A DNA stretch of 64,000 nucleotides, from NCBI RefSeq assembly GCF_014268455.2, contig NZ_CP077085.1, forward strand, positions 1,860,001 through 1,924,000, in the 5' to 3' direction. The position numbers were made by a program, and so were the translations under genes. This document shows positions 43,740 through 52,056 of the stretch, piece after piece. Position 1 is the first letter of the stretch. Each line of letters begins with the position of its first letter. The notes under the pieces were generated by a model. That model saw nothing but the letters and a program-made list of their open reading frames with translations. It made no database searches and had not been told where the DNA came from. This DNA is from Pseudomonas shahriarae (lineage in GTDB: Bacteria; Pseudomonadota; Gammaproteobacteria; Pseudomonadales; Pseudomonadaceae).

Positions 43740-44191
43740 ATCCGCTGCGTAGAAAGCGTCTGTTGATCATCCTTGCCATCCTGGTGGGCGTCGGGTTAGC
43801 CGTAGGCCTGGCCTTGAGTGCCCTGCAGCAGAACATCAACCTGTTCTATACCCCGACCCAGATCGCCAATGGCGAAGCGCCGCAAGACACGCGGATCCGT
43901 GCCGGTGGCATGGTCGAGGCCGGCTCCCTGAAGCGTTCCGGCGACTCCCTGGACGTGACCTTCGTGGTTACCGACTTCAACAAATCCGTGACCATCACCT
44001 ACCGCGGCATCCTCCCGGACCTGTTCCGCGAAGGGCAGGGCATCGTTGCCTTGGGCAAGATCAACGCCCAGGGCGTGGTGGTGGCCGATGAAGTGTTGGC
44101 CAAGCACGATGAAAAATACATGCCGCCGGAAGTGACCAAGGCCCTTAAAGACAGCGGCCAATCCGCGCCCACCCCAGCCAAGGAGGGTTAA
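43736..44191 (+). CDS. ccmE: Haem chaperone CcmE
   Basis: Periplasmic, membrane-anchored chaperone that binds haem covalently and gives it to CcmF. The 151 aa have a transmembrane helix (8-28) and an OB-fold. The haem-binding His124 lies in [12 protein letters not shown], with Tyr128 after it. The start is GTG at 43736, overlapping the ccmD stop. Confidence 0.98.
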   Translation: MNPLRRKRLLIILAILVGVGLAVGLALSALQQNINLFYTPTQIANGEAPQDTRIRAGGMVEAGSLKRSGDSLDVTFVVTDFNKSVTITYRGILPDLFREGQGIVALGKINAQGVVVADEVLAKHDEKYMPPEVTKALKDSGQSAPTPAKEG

Positions 44192-44194
44192 GCA

Positions 44195-46183
44195 ATGACC
44201 TCTACATTGTTTGTTCCCGAGTTGGGCCAATTGGCGATGATCCTCGCCCTGTGCTTTGCCATCGTCCAGGCCATCGTCCCGCTGCTGGGCGCCTGGCGCG
44301 GCGACCGGCTGTGGATGAGCCTGGCGCAGCCCGCCGCCTGGGGCCAGTTCGCGTTCCTGGCGTTCGCCTTCGGTTGCCTGACGTACGCGTTTATGACCGA
44401 CGACTTTTCCGTCGCCTATGTGGCCAGCAACTCCAACAGCGCCTTGCCCTGGTACTACAAGTTCAGCGCCGTGTGGGGCGCCCACGAAGGCTCCCTGCTG
44501 TTGTGGGCCCTGATCCTCGGCGGCTGGACCTTTGCCGTGTCGGTGTTCTCCCGGCAGTTGCCGCAAGTCATGCTGGCGCGGGTGCTGGCGGTGATGGGCA
44601 TGATCAGCATCGGCTTTTTGCTGTTCCTGATCATGACCTCCAACCCGTTCGAGCGGATCCTGCCGCAGATTCCCATGGACGGTCGCGACCTCAACCCGTT
44701 GCTGCAGGATATCGGCCTGATCGTCCACCCGCCGATGCTGTACATGGGCTATGTGGGCTTCTCCGTGGCCTTCGCCTTTGCCATCGCCGCCTTGCTCGGC
44801 GGGCGTCTCGACGCCGCCTGGGCGCGCTGGTCGCGGCCATGGACCATCGTCGCCTGGGCCTTCCTCGGCATCGGCATCACCCTGGGCTCGTGGTGGGCCT
44901 ATTACGAACTCGGCTGGGGCGGCTGGTGGTTCTGGGACCCGGTGGAAAACGCCTCCTTCATGCCCTGGCTGGTGGGCACGGCGCTGATCCACTCCCTGGC
45001 CGTCACCGAAAAACGCGGCGTGTTCAAGAGCTGGACCGTGTTGCTGGCCATTGCCGCCTTCTCCCTGAGCCTGCTGGGCACGTTCCTCGTGCGTTCCGGC
45101 GTGCTGACCTCGGTGCACGCGTTCGCCGCCGACCCTGAGCGCGGTGTGTTCATCCTGATCTTCCTGCTCTTTGTAGTCGGTAGTTCGCTGACTCTGTTTG
45201 CCCTGCGCGCGCCGGTGGTCAAGAGCCACGTCGGCTTCAACCTGTGGTCGCGGGAAACCCTGCTGCTGGGTAATAACCTGGTGCTGATCGTTGCGGCCTC
45301 GATGATCCTGCTGGGCACTTTGTATCCGCTGGTGCTCGATGCCCTGACCGGCGCCAAGCTGTCGGTCGGCCCGCCGTACTTCAACGCATTGTTCATCCCG
45401 TTGATGGGCCTGCTGATGGTGGTAATGGCCATCGGCGTGCTGGTGCGCTGGAAAGACACCCCGGTCAAATGGCTGCTGGGCATGTTGATCCCCGTGCTGC
45501 TGGGCAGTGCTGCACTGTCGGTGGTTGCCGGGATTGCCTACGGCGACTTCAACTGGGCAGTGCTCGCCACCTTTATGCTCGCGGCCTGGGTGTTGCTGGC
45601 CGGCGTGCGCGATATCTTCGACAAGACCCGGCACAAGGGCCTGATCAAAGGCCTGCCCACCCTGACGCGCAGCTACTGGGGCATGCAGATCGCGCACATT
45701 GGCATCGCCGTGTGCGCCCTGGGCGTGGTGCTGTCCAGCCAGAACAGCGCCGAGCGCGACCTGCGCCTGGCCCCTGGCGAGTCCATGGACCTGGCCGGCT
45801 ACCAGTTCGTCTTTGAAGGCGCCAAGCACTTCGAAGGGCCGAACTTCACCTCCGACAAAGGCACCGTGCGTGTGCTGCGCAACGGCAAGCAAATCGCCGT
45901 GCTGCACCCGGAAAAACGCCTGTACACCGTACAGAGCTCGATGATGACCGAAGCCGGGATCGACGCCGGGTTCACCCGTGACCTGTATGTCGCCTTGGGC
46001 GAACCCCTGGGCGAGGGCGCCTGGGCCGTGCGGGTCCACGTCAAGCCGTTTGTGCGCTGGATCTGGTTCGGCGGCCTGCTGACCGGCTTCGGTGGTTTGC
46101 TGGCAGCGATGGACCGGCGTTACCGGGTCAAGGTCAAGAGCCGGGTGCGTGAAGCCCTCGGCATGCAGGGAGCTGCGGTATGA
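44195..46183 (+). CDS. ccmF: Haem lyase subunit CcmF
   Basis: Large membrane protein (662 aa, about 13-15 transmembrane helices) that attaches haem to apocytochrome c together with CcmH and CcmI. It carries the WWD motif GWGGWWFWDPVENAS at about 240-254 and histidines in the periplasmic loops (for example WGAHEGS and LIVHPPMLY). AAGGAGGG precedes the ATG. It overlaps ccmG by ATGA. Confidence 0.98.
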   Translation: MTSTLFVPELGQLAMILALCFAIVQAIVPLLGAWRGDRLWMSLAQPAAWGQFAFLAFAFGCLTYAFMTDDFSVAYVASNSNSALPWYYKFSAVWGAHEGSLLLWALILGGWTFAVSVFSRQLPQVMLARVLAVMGMISIGFLLFLIMTSNPFERILPQIPMDGRDLNPLLQDIGLIVHPPMLYMGYVGFSVAFAFAIAALLGGRLDAAWARWSRPWTIVAWAFLGIGITLGSWWAYYELGWGGWWFWDPVENASFMPWLVGTALIHSLAVTEKRGVFKSWTVLLAIAAFSLSLLGTFLVRSGVLTSVHAFAADPERGVFILIFLLFVVGSSLTLFALRAPVVKSHVGFNLWSRETLLLGNNLVLIVAASMILLGTLYPLVLDALTGAKLSVGPPYFNALFIPLMGLLMVVMAIGVLVRWKDTPVKWLLGMLIPVLLGSAALSVVAGIAYGDFNWAVLATFMLAAWVLLAGVRDIFDKTRHKGLIKGLPTLTRSYWGMQIAHIGIAVCALGVVLSSQNSAERDLRLAPGESMDLAGYQFVFEGAKHFEGPNFTSDKGTVRVLRNGKQIAVLHPEKRLYTVQSSMMTEAGIDAGFTRDLYVALGEPLGEGAWAVRVHVKPFVRWIWFGGLLTGFGGLLAAMDRRYRVKVKSRVREALGMQGAAV

Positions 46184-46716
46184 AGCGTTGGTTGATGGTA
46201 TTGCCACTGGCGGTGTTTCTGCTGGTCGCGGTGTTTTTGTATCGCGGCCTGTACCTAGACCCGGCCGAGCTGCCGTCGGCGATGATCGGCAAGCCGTTCC
46301 CGGCGTTCTCGTTGCCTACGGTGCAGGGCGATAAAACCCTGACCCAGGCAGACCTGATCGGCAAACCGGCGCTGGTCAACGTGTGGGCCACCTGGTGCAT
46401 CTCCTGCCGCGTGGAGCACCCGGTGCTGAACAAGCTGGCGGAGAAGGGCGTGGTGATCTACGGCATCAACTACAAGGACGACAATGCAGCGGCCTTGAAG
46501 TGGCTGGCGGAATTCCACAACCCATACCAATTGGACGTGCGCGATGAAGACGGCAACCTGGGCTTGAACCTCGGCGTCTACGGTGCCCCGGAAACCTTCT
46601 TTATCGACGCCAAGGGCGTGATCCGCGACAAGTTCGTGGGGGTGATCGACGAAGTGGTCTGGCGCGAACAACTGGCGGCCAAGTACCAGGCCCTGGTGGA
46701 CGAGGCCAAGCCATGA
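46180..46716 (+). CDS. ccmG: Thioredoxin-like protein CcmG (DsbE)
   Basis: Membrane-tethered periplasmic thiol reductase that keeps the haem-binding cysteines of apocytochrome c reduced. The 178 aa have an N-terminal anchor (4-22) and a thioredoxin fold with active site WCISC (Cys73, Cys76) and the acidic GVYGAPETF segment typical of CcmG. It overlaps ccmF and ccmH. Confidence 0.97.
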   Translation: MKRWLMVLPLAVFLLVAVFLYRGLYLDPAELPSAMIGKPFPAFSLPTVQGDKTLTQADLIGKPALVNVWATWCISCRVEHPVLNKLAEKGVVIYGINYKDDNAAALKWLAEFHNPYQLDVRDEDGNLGLNLGVYGAPETFFIDAKGVIRDKFVGVIDEVVWREQLAAKYQALVDEAKP

Positions 46717-47186
46717 AGCGTTGGTTGACCGCCGCAGTACTGGCCCTGGGCCTGGTGGGCGTGGCCCATGCCGCCATCGACACCTACGAGTTTGCCCGCG
46801 ATGGCGACCGTGAGCGTTTCCGCGAGCTGACCAAGGAACTGCGCTGCCCCAAGTGCCAGAACCAGGACATCGCCGACTCCAACGCACCGATTGCCGCCGA
46901 CCTGCGCAAAGAGATTTTCCGCATGCTGGGCGAGGGCAAGGACAATCAGCAGATCATCGACTTCATGGTCGATCGCTATGGTGATTTTGTCCGCTACAAG
47001 CCGGCGCTGACCAGCAAGACCGCCTTGCTCTGGTTTGGCCCCGCCGCCCTGTTGCTGGGTGGCCTGGTGGTCATGGCCGTGATCGTCCGCCGTCGCCGTG
47101 CGGCGCCTACCGATGGTTCTGATGCGCTATCTGCCCAAGAGCGCCAACGCCTCGACCAACTGCTGGACAAAAAAACTGATGATTGA
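46713..47186 (+). CDS. ccmH: Cytochrome c maturation protein CcmH
   Basis: Periplasmic thiol protein of the lyase complex. The 157 aa have a signal peptide (cleavage after AHA, residue 20), the redox motif [19 protein letters not shown] with Cys45 and Cys48, and a C-terminal transmembrane helix (about 105-125). It lacks the extra TPR part of E. coli CcmH; that part is the separate ccmI gene here. Overlaps ccmI by 8 bp. Confidence 0.97.
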   Translation: MKRWLTAAVLALGLVGVAHAAIDTYEFARDGDRERFRELTKELRCPKCQNQDIADSNAPIAADLRKEIFRMLGEGKDNQQIIDFMVDRYGDFVRYKPALTSKTALLWFGPAALLLGGLVVMAVIVRRRRAAPTDGSDALSAQERQRLDQLLDKKTDD

Positions 47187-48372
47187 TTTCTGGCTCGCAG
47201 CTGGCCTGCTGCTCCTGGTTGCCTTGAGTTTCCTGTTGATCCCGGTGTTGCGCGTACGTCGCGCCCAGCGTGAAGAAGACCGCACCGCGTTGAACGTCGC
47301 GCTGTATCAGGAACGTGTTGCTGAACTGCAAACCCAACAAAGCGAAGGCGTGCTCAACGCGGCGCAACTCGATACCGGCCGCGCCGAAGCCGCCCGTGAA
47401 TTGCTGGCCGATACCGAAGGCGTGGAAAAGCCCCGCGAATCGCGCCTTGGCAAGCCGCTGCCACTGCTGGCCGCCGTGCTGGTGCCGGTGTTGGGCCTGG
47501 GGCTGTACTTGCATTACGGCGCCATCGACAAGGTTGAACTGACCCGCGAATTCGCCCAGCCGCCGGTATCCCTTGCCGACATGACCCAGCGCCTGGAACG
47601 GGCTGCGGCGGCGCAACCGGATTCTGCCGAAGGCTTGTACTTCCTGGGTCGCGCCTACATGGCCCAGGATCGTTCGGCCGACGCGGCCAAGGTCTTCGAG
47701 CGCACCGTGGCCCTGGCCGGTCGCCAGCCCGAGTTGCTCGGGCAGTGGGCCCAGGCGCAGTACTTTGCCAACAACAAACAGTGGTCGCCGCAGCTTCAGG
47801 CCCTGACTGACGAAGCGTTGAAACTCGACCCGAAGGAAGTCACCAGCCTTGGCCTGTTGGGCATCGCCGCCTTTGAAGGGCAGCGTTACCAGGAAGCCAT
47901 CGACTACTGGAACCGTCTGTTGGCCTTGTTGCCGGAGAAAGACAACTCCCGCTCAGCGCTGCAAGGCGGCATCGACCGCGCGGCCGAGAAGTTGAAAGAG
48001 GGCGGCGGTGCCGTCGCGCCAATTGCCAAGACCGCCGTGATGAAAGTACGCGTGGACCTGGCGGCCGACGTCAAAGCCCGCGCTCTGCCGACTGACAGCG
48101 TATTCATCTTCGCCCGCGCCGTTTCCGGCCCGCCAGCGCCATTGGCCGCCAAGCGTGTCACCGTGGCCGACCTGCCGGTGACCGTCGAACTGGGCGATGC
48201 CGATGCGATGATGCCGCAGTTGAAACTGTCCAACTTTCCCGAAGTCCAACTGGTTGCGCGCATCTCACGGGCCGGTCAACCGACTGCCGGCGAGTGGATC
48301 GGCCGCAGTCAACCCCTGGCCAGCAGCACCACCGCGACCCAGCAGTTGACCATCGACAGTCCGGATCAATAA
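47179..48372 (+). CDS. ccmI: Apocytochrome c chaperone CcmI (CycH)
   Basis: Binds the C-terminus of apocytochrome c and brings it to the haem lyase. The 397 aa have two N-terminal transmembrane helices (3-25 and about 93-113), a cytoplasmic leucine-zipper-like loop between them, and TPR repeats in the periplasm ([20 protein letters not shown] and following). The C-terminal 110 residues form a separate beta-rich domain. Start ATG at 47179, inside the end of ccmH. Confidence 0.95.
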   Translation: MIDFWLAAGLLLLVALSFLLIPVLRVRRAQREEDRTALNVALYQERVAELQTQQSEGVLNAAQLDTGRAEAARELLADTEGVEKPRESRLGKPLPLLAAVLVPVLGLGLYLHYGAIDKVELTREFAQPPVSLADMTQRLERAAAAQPDSAEGLYFLGRAYMAQDRSADAAKVFERTVALAGRQPELLGQWAQAQYFANNKQWSPQLQALTDEALKLDPKEVTSLGLLGIAAFEGQRYQEAIDYWNRLLALLPEKDNSRSALQGGIDRAAEKLKEGGGAVAPIAKTAVMKVRVDLAADVKARALPTDSVFIFARAVSGPPAPLAAKRVTVADLPVTVELGDADAMMPQLKLSNFPEVQLVARISRAGQPTAGEWIGRSQPLASSTTATQQLTIDSPDQ

Positions 48373-48388
48373 TTTCGAGGAAATCCCC

Positions 48389-48784
48389 ATGACCGCCATC
48401 GCTCGTATCACCCTGCTCAGCCTGGTCTTGGGCTTGAGCGCTTGCGCGGTCCATCGGCCACCTCCAGCCCCTACGGGCCCGACCATTCCACCGTCGGGCC
48501 CCTCGACCCAGCCGGCAACCAAACCTTCCGGCCCGGTCACCGCCCCCGCCAAGCCCTTGCCCAGCAAGTCCCCAACCTTCGCCCCACCCCCCGGCGCTGC
48601 CAGCCACTGGGACGGCAAGATGCAGGTGTACGTGCTGGACGAGCAACCGGACACCTTCTACCGCCAGCGCACCTACTACCGCTGGAGCAACGGCTGGAGC
48701 CGCTCCATCAGCCCGAATGGGCCATGGGAAGAGACGAATGTGCAGGGCGTACCGCCGGGGTTGAGCAAGCAGTACGCAAAATGA
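48389..48784 (+). CDS. Small proline-rich lipoprotein of unknown function
   Basis: Protein of 131 aa with a lipoprotein signal: hydrophobic stretch 7-18 and lipobox LSAC with Cys19. A Pro/Thr/Ser/Ala-rich linker (22-70) looks extended. The C-terminal 60 residues contain many aromatic residues (YVLDEQPDTFYRQRTYYRW, then SNGWSRSISPNGPW), like a small surface domain. It lies 16 bp after ccmI with a good ribosome site (GAGGAA), so it is the last gene of the ccm transcript. I do not recognise a named family. Confidence 0.85.
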   Translation: MTAIARITLLSLVLGLSACAVHRPPPAPTGPTIPPSGPSTQPATKPSGPVTAPAKPLPSKSPTFAPPPGAASHWDGKMQVYVLDEQPDTFYRQRTYYRWSNGWSRSISPNGPWEETNVQGVPPGLSKQYAK

Positions 48785-48800
48785 ACTGTCTGTGAGTGAT

Positions 48801-48823
48801 CGTTCCCACGCTGCGTGGGAATG
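48801..48823. repeat. Dispersed palindrome after the lipoprotein gene
   Basis: CGTTCCCACG with CGTGGGAATG inverted, same type as the palindrome after csp (24576-24607). Confidence 0.6.
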
Positions 48824-48830
48824 AGTTCCT

Positions 48831-48860
48831 AAAGGCGACCTTTGAACGGTCGCCTTTTTT
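48831..48860 (+). terminator. Intrinsic terminator of the ccm operon
   Basis: AAAGGCGACC (48831-48840) pairs perfectly with GGTCGCCTTT (48848-48857) around a 7-base loop, followed by more T. Its 3' half is also the left copy of the 16-bp direct repeat around the next cassette. Confidence 0.93.
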
Positions 48861-48864
48861 ATGA
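48849..48864. repeat. 16-bp direct repeat, left copy
   Basis: GTCGCCTTTTTTATGA here is identical to 50770-50785. This copy is the 3' half of a complete terminator; base composition becomes AT-rich directly after it. Confidence 0.85.
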
Positions 48865-49059
48865 TTGTTTTTGGTGTTGCTTAATTTGTTGTAGGAATTA
48901 CCCTTCGCTAAAATAGGAGTTTTCTTTGTTTGTCCTGCGAATAGTCTGTGGGAGTAGATTTATATATTAAACGGAATTGTAGTCTTGGATTTTTTTGTTT
49001 TGGAAAGAATGGCTCTGGTTCGCCTGTTTTAGCGGGATGAGAAATATTTCTTCGCTTGG

Positions 49060-49087
49060 TTGACATTTTTTCTACGTGGATAATAAT
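49060..49087 (+). promoter_or_regulatory. Sigma-70-type promoter of the oxidase cassette
   Basis: TTGACA at 49060-49065 and AATAAT at 49082-49087 are separated by 16 bases, a good constitutive-type match. It is about 60 bp before the first gene of the cassette. The preceding 48865-49059 is AT-rich DNA in which I see no gene. Confidence 0.7.
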
Positions 49088-49149
49088 TTTTATATGGAGG
49101 TAAGGGGGTAATGGATTTATAAACTTAGGGTGTGCAGAGGGAGTCAAGT

Positions 49150-49968
49150 ATGAATATTGAGTCTTCGTCCGAGTTTGGATCTGCCAAAAGAACTGATAAG
49201 AACGAAATATATAGAGTATGTGAGGCTGGATATAACGAAATTGCCAGTGCAATCATCAGGCACGGCGCACTTCGAGAGCTTGAAAGGTTTGGTGAGATCC
49301 TTTCTGCCCAACCCTTGAGCCATGAGGGACTGGCCACGTTCTTTGGAACCCTATGGGCGTTTTTCAAAGATGTCCCAGCCGGTATCGTGGCATTGGCTGC
49401 ACGGGTTACAGATGAGTGGATCAAGGAAGATAGATGGAATGGAACTGCGAAAGCTGCTCATATTCTCTACGCATCTGTGGACGAGTATGGGTTACATCAA
49501 CATAACAAACATATGCTGCCAACCCATCACCAGATGTTCAAGGCGCTGACGACCCACTTGGGTTTATCTGATGCTGAATTATTCAACCCTCACTACATTC
49601 TTCCGGAGGGTACCGCCATGGGAAATAACACCTATCGATCGTACCGCTCTGAACTTTTAGGCGAGGCATTGGGTTTTCATCTCGCATCGGAGATGACGTC
49701 GTCGCGGGAGTTTCAGTATTTTCTCAAAGGGTTTCAGAGGTACGCAGCCTCCTATGGTTTAAGGGGTGAAGATGACCCGGTCCTGGCCTTTTTTGCTATT
49801 CATTGTGAAGTCGAACCTATGCATGTAGCGACAGGGCGAGAAATAATAATTTCTTATTTGGAAAAAAATCCAAGTATTGCTCCGCAAGCGATGCGCGGGG
49901 CAATGGCCTTTATGGATGGATTTGAACATATGTTTGCTGCGTTGAATCAACGCCTGACGATTGTTTGA
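49150..49968 (+). CDS. Haem-oxygenase-like metal oxidase (iron-containing redox enzyme family)
   Basis: All-helical protein of 272 aa that fits the haem-oxygenase-like diiron oxidase superfamily (TenA/PqqC fold; members include UndA, BesC and SznF). Candidate metal ligands: the H-x3-[DE]-x2-H set His218, Glu222, His225 in AIHCEVEPMH; Glu112 with nearby His in DEYGLHQHNKH; and Glu168/Glu172/His177 in ELLGEALGFH. The ATG at 49150 follows GAGGGAG. Codons are AT-rich, unlike flanking genes. A rubredoxin gene follows after 25 bp, suggesting it supplies electrons. The substrate is unknown; the fold assignment is from pattern, not search. Confidence 0.72.
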   Translation: MNIESSSEFGSAKRTDKNEIYRVCEAGYNEIASAIIRHGALRELERFGEILSAQPLSHEGLATFFGTLWAFFKDVPAGIVALAARVTDEWIKEDRWNGTAKAAHILYASVDEYGLHQHNKHMLPTHHQMFKALTTHLGLSDAELFNPHYILPEGTAMGNNTYRSYRSELLGEALGFHLASEMTSSREFQYFLKGFQRYAASYGLRGEDDPVLAFFAIHCEVEPMHVATGREIIISYLEKNPSIAPQAMRGAMAFMDGFEHMFAALNQRLTIV

Positions 49969-49993
49969 ATTAATAAGTTCAAGGGTTTTCGCT

Positions 49994-50161
49994 ATGTCAA
50001 AATCTTACGAGTGTCAAATTTGTCACTATGTTTATTCGGAGCTTACTGGGGAGCCCTTAGCTGATGTAGTGGCTGGGACAACTTGGGAGCAGATAGGTGA
50101 GGACTTTAAGTGCCCGCATTGCCATGCAAATAAAAAAATGTTCAGGGAGGCTTTGGAGTAG
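49994..50161 (+). CDS. Rubredoxin with two CxxCH knuckles
   Basis: Iron-binding electron carrier of 55 aa. The pattern is that of rubredoxin: YECQICHYVYSE (Cys7, Cys10), an acidic middle with GTTWEQIGEDFKCPHCHANK (Cys40, Cys43) and the aromatic residues of the core. Rubredoxins usually have Gly after each Cys pair; here both are His (His11, His44). There is no signal peptide, so a c-type cytochrome is unlikely despite the CxxCH form. The stop is directly followed by the exporter start. Likely partner: the oxidase encoded upstream. Confidence 0.88.
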   Translation: MSKSYECQICHYVYSELTGEPLADVVAGTTWEQIGEDFKCPHCHANKKMFREALE

Positions 50162-50755
50162 GTGCAAGAAATTCTGAGTTCTGCGGCGTTTGCCACAATT
50201 TTATCGCTAAGTTTTGGACCCGTAGCCTTCATTATTTTTAGGCAGTCCATCACCCATGGCCTACGTAGCGCAGTACCCGGAGCATCAGGTGCGGCGGTTG
50301 CAGATGCAGTGTTTGCAGCCGTCGCCTTTACAGGCTTGAAGACAGTCGAAGGGGTTTGGTTGGCAAACAGTCACCTATTAACGTGGTTGGCGATTGCTTA
50401 TATTTTTTACCTGGGTGCGATGACTTTCAAAAGACACCTCTCACCAAAACAGGTGAAGAGCGCGGCGGGTTTTATCCCTGTTTTCTTGCTGACGTTGACC
50501 AGTCCTTTCACCATCGTTGCGATTTCTTCTTACGCCATTGCCAGTGGGATTACCCTTCAAGGGTATGGACTTTACTGGTGTTTAATCGGCTTTCTGGCTG
50601 GTTCATTTCTAGGCCAGATGGTTTATGCCGTGGGGGGCGGGCTTATCAAAAAGCGTTTGCCCGACCCTCCGAACCTAAGCTTGTTCAACCGGGTCAGCGG
50701 GGGCCTCCTGATGGGGTTTTCGGTATACCAGGGGGTTCGTATTTTGGTTGGATGA
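50162..50755 (+). CDS. LysE/RhtB family exporter
   Basis: Membrane protein of 197 aa with five to six hydrophobic helices; early segment SLSFGPVAFIIFRQSITHGLR corresponds to the conserved GPxxxxxxxxxxxxG region of LysE-type amino-acid exporters. The family exports amino acids and similar small molecules. The start is GTG at 50162, immediately after the rubredoxin stop (TAGGTG), so the two are translationally linked. As the last gene of the cassette it probably removes a product or protects the cell; this is inference. Confidence 0.85.
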   Translation: MQEILSSAAFATILSLSFGPVAFIIFRQSITHGLRSAVPGASGAAVADAVFAAVAFTGLKTVEGVWLANSHLLTWLAIAYIFYLGAMTFKRHLSPKQVKSAAGFIPVFLLTLTSPFTIVAISSYAIASGITLQGYGLYWCLIGFLAGSFLGQMVYAVGGGLIKKRLPDPPNLSLFNRVSGGLLMGFSVYQGVRILVG

Positions 50756-50769
50756 CCGAACCTTTTCCT

Positions 50770-50785
50770 GTCGCCTTTTTTATGA
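50770..50785. repeat. 16-bp direct repeat, right copy
   Basis: Identical to 48849-48864, 15 bp after the exporter stop. Here no matching 5' stem of a terminator is seen, so it looks like a half terminator left at a junction. Confidence 0.75.
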
Positions 50786-51058
50786 CTTGAACTCCAATCC
50801 AAATGTGGAAGACCGAACTCCAGGACCCCGGTGCACCCGAAGGTGCCCCGCGCACAGCCGCCATATAGCTGCGTGAAAAAGGGCGACGACCGAGGAATGG
50901 AGACCTGGCAGGGCTGGGCCCTCCTGCGTACAGCTCGCCCAGCATGATGTGTGCCTGTTAAATGATGAGCCGTAGGGAAAGTCCTGTTTTGATCATTCCC
51001 ACATGGAGCATGGGAGCGATCCTCATCTGCATGGGAATTGTCCTTCAGTTGTTCCAAC
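50786..51058. other. Gene-free region between cassette and phn locus
   Basis: No convincing gene. Short hairpins occur, for example GGTGCACCCGAAGGTGCC (50830-50847). Around 50811 it has a faint REP remnant (CAAATGTGGAAGACC), and near 50997-51035 imperfect copies of the CATTCCCA/TGGGAA palindrome. The stretch could be a decayed repeat element or hold a small RNA; I cannot tell. Confidence 0.4.
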
Positions 51059-51109
51059 CTTTCATAAAACTTTCATCAAACCGCCCTCCTGCAGTCATGT
51101 GCAAGTCAT
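51059..51109 (+). promoter_or_regulatory. Pho-box array before phnC
   Basis: Four 7-mers close to the PhoB half site CTGTCAT stand in 11-bp register: CTTTCAT at 51059 and 51070, CAGTCAT at 51092, AAGTCAT at 51103. A degenerate copy fits at 51081 (CCGCCCT) and perhaps 51114 (CTGACAC). Such direct repeats with 4-base spacers define Pho boxes. Located 82-132 bp before phnC, it implies induction by phosphate starvation. Confidence 0.75.
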
Positions 51110-51190
51110 AGCCCTGACACCTCCCGCGCCTACTGTCGTTTGAACTCAAACGCAGCCACGCAAGGCTGTTCAAACCAGACAGAGAAGCCC

Positions 51191-52024
51191 ATGACTCCCG
51201 CTATCCATGTCGATCGCCTGAACAAGACCTTTGCGAAGAAAACCGCGCTGGTCGACCTCGAACTCACCATCGCCAGCGGCGAGATGGTCGCCCTGATCGG
51301 TGCATCCGGTTCCGGCAAGTCCACGTTGTTGCGCCACCTTGCGGGGCTGGCCTGTTGCGACAAGGGCAACGGCGGCAGCGTCAAGGTGCTGGGCCGAGAG
51401 GTGCAGGCCAGTGGGCGGTTGAATGGCAAGGTGCGGCGGTTGCGCGCGGATATTGGCTATATCTTCCAGCAGTTCAACCTGGTCAATCGCCTGAGTGTGA
51501 TCGACAACGTGCTGCTTGGTTGCCTGGGCCGCATGCCGCGCTGGCGCGGCAACCTCGGGTTGTTCAATGCCGAGGAAAAGCAATGTGCCATGGAGTCCCT
51601 GGCGCGGGTTGGCCTGGCGGACCTGGCCCAGCAGCGGGCCTCGACCCTGTCCGGTGGCCAGCAGCAGCGCGTGGCGATTGCCCGGGCCTTGACCCAGCGT
51701 GCCGAAGTGATCCTGGCCGACGAGCCGATTGCCTCCCTGGACCCGGAGTCGGCGCGCAAGGTCATGGAGATCCTCGCCGATATCAACCGCCGCGACGGCA
51801 AGACCGTAGTCGTGACCCTGCATCAAGTCGATTACGCCATGCGTTATTGCCCACGGGCCGTGGCGCTCAAGGGCGGGCGCATTCATTTCGACGGGCAGGG
51901 CCGCGAGATGAGCAGCCAGTTCCTCAACGATCTGTACGGTGCCGACGTCGACACCAGCCTGATGTTTTCCGAGCCGCCGCGCCGTTCCGAACTTCCCCAG
52001 CGCCTGGCCCTGGCCCGCGCTTGA
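51191..52024 (+). CDS. phnC: Phosphonate ABC transporter ATP-binding protein PhnC
   Basis: ATPase of the phosphonate importer PhnCDE. The 277 aa have Walker [10 protein letters not shown] (about 36-44), signature [15 protein letters not shown], Walker [16 protein letters not shown], and the switch His in TLHQVDYA. I chose the ATG at 51191; an earlier in-frame start at 51140 lies between the Pho boxes and the gene. phnD follows after 32 bp. Confidence 0.95.
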   Translation: MTPAIHVDRLNKTFAKKTALVDLELTIASGEMVALIGASGSGKSTLLRHLAGLACCDKGNGGSVKVLGREVQASGRLNGKVRRLRADIGYIFQQFNLVNRLSVIDNVLLGCLGRMPRWRGNLGLFNAEEKQCAMESLARVGLADLAQQRASTLSGGQQQRVAIARALTQRAEVILADEPIASLDPESARKVMEILADINRRDGKTVVVTLHQVDYAMRYCPRAVALKGGRIHFDGQGREMSSQFLNDLYGADVDTSLMFSEPPRRSELPQRLALARA

Positions 52025-52056
52025 ACCTCCATTCACGATCCCTAGGAGTCGCCTGT

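Noticed and set aside
43796..46207. Very long open frame on the minus strand opposite ccmE-ccmF
   Set aside because: Its composition (His, Gln and Gly rich) is that of an antisense shadow in GC-rich DNA, and the plus strand encodes clear CcmE and CcmF.
49994..50161. Small c-type cytochrome (two CxxCH motifs)
   Set aside because: No signal peptide, and the spacing and aromatic core fit rubredoxin.
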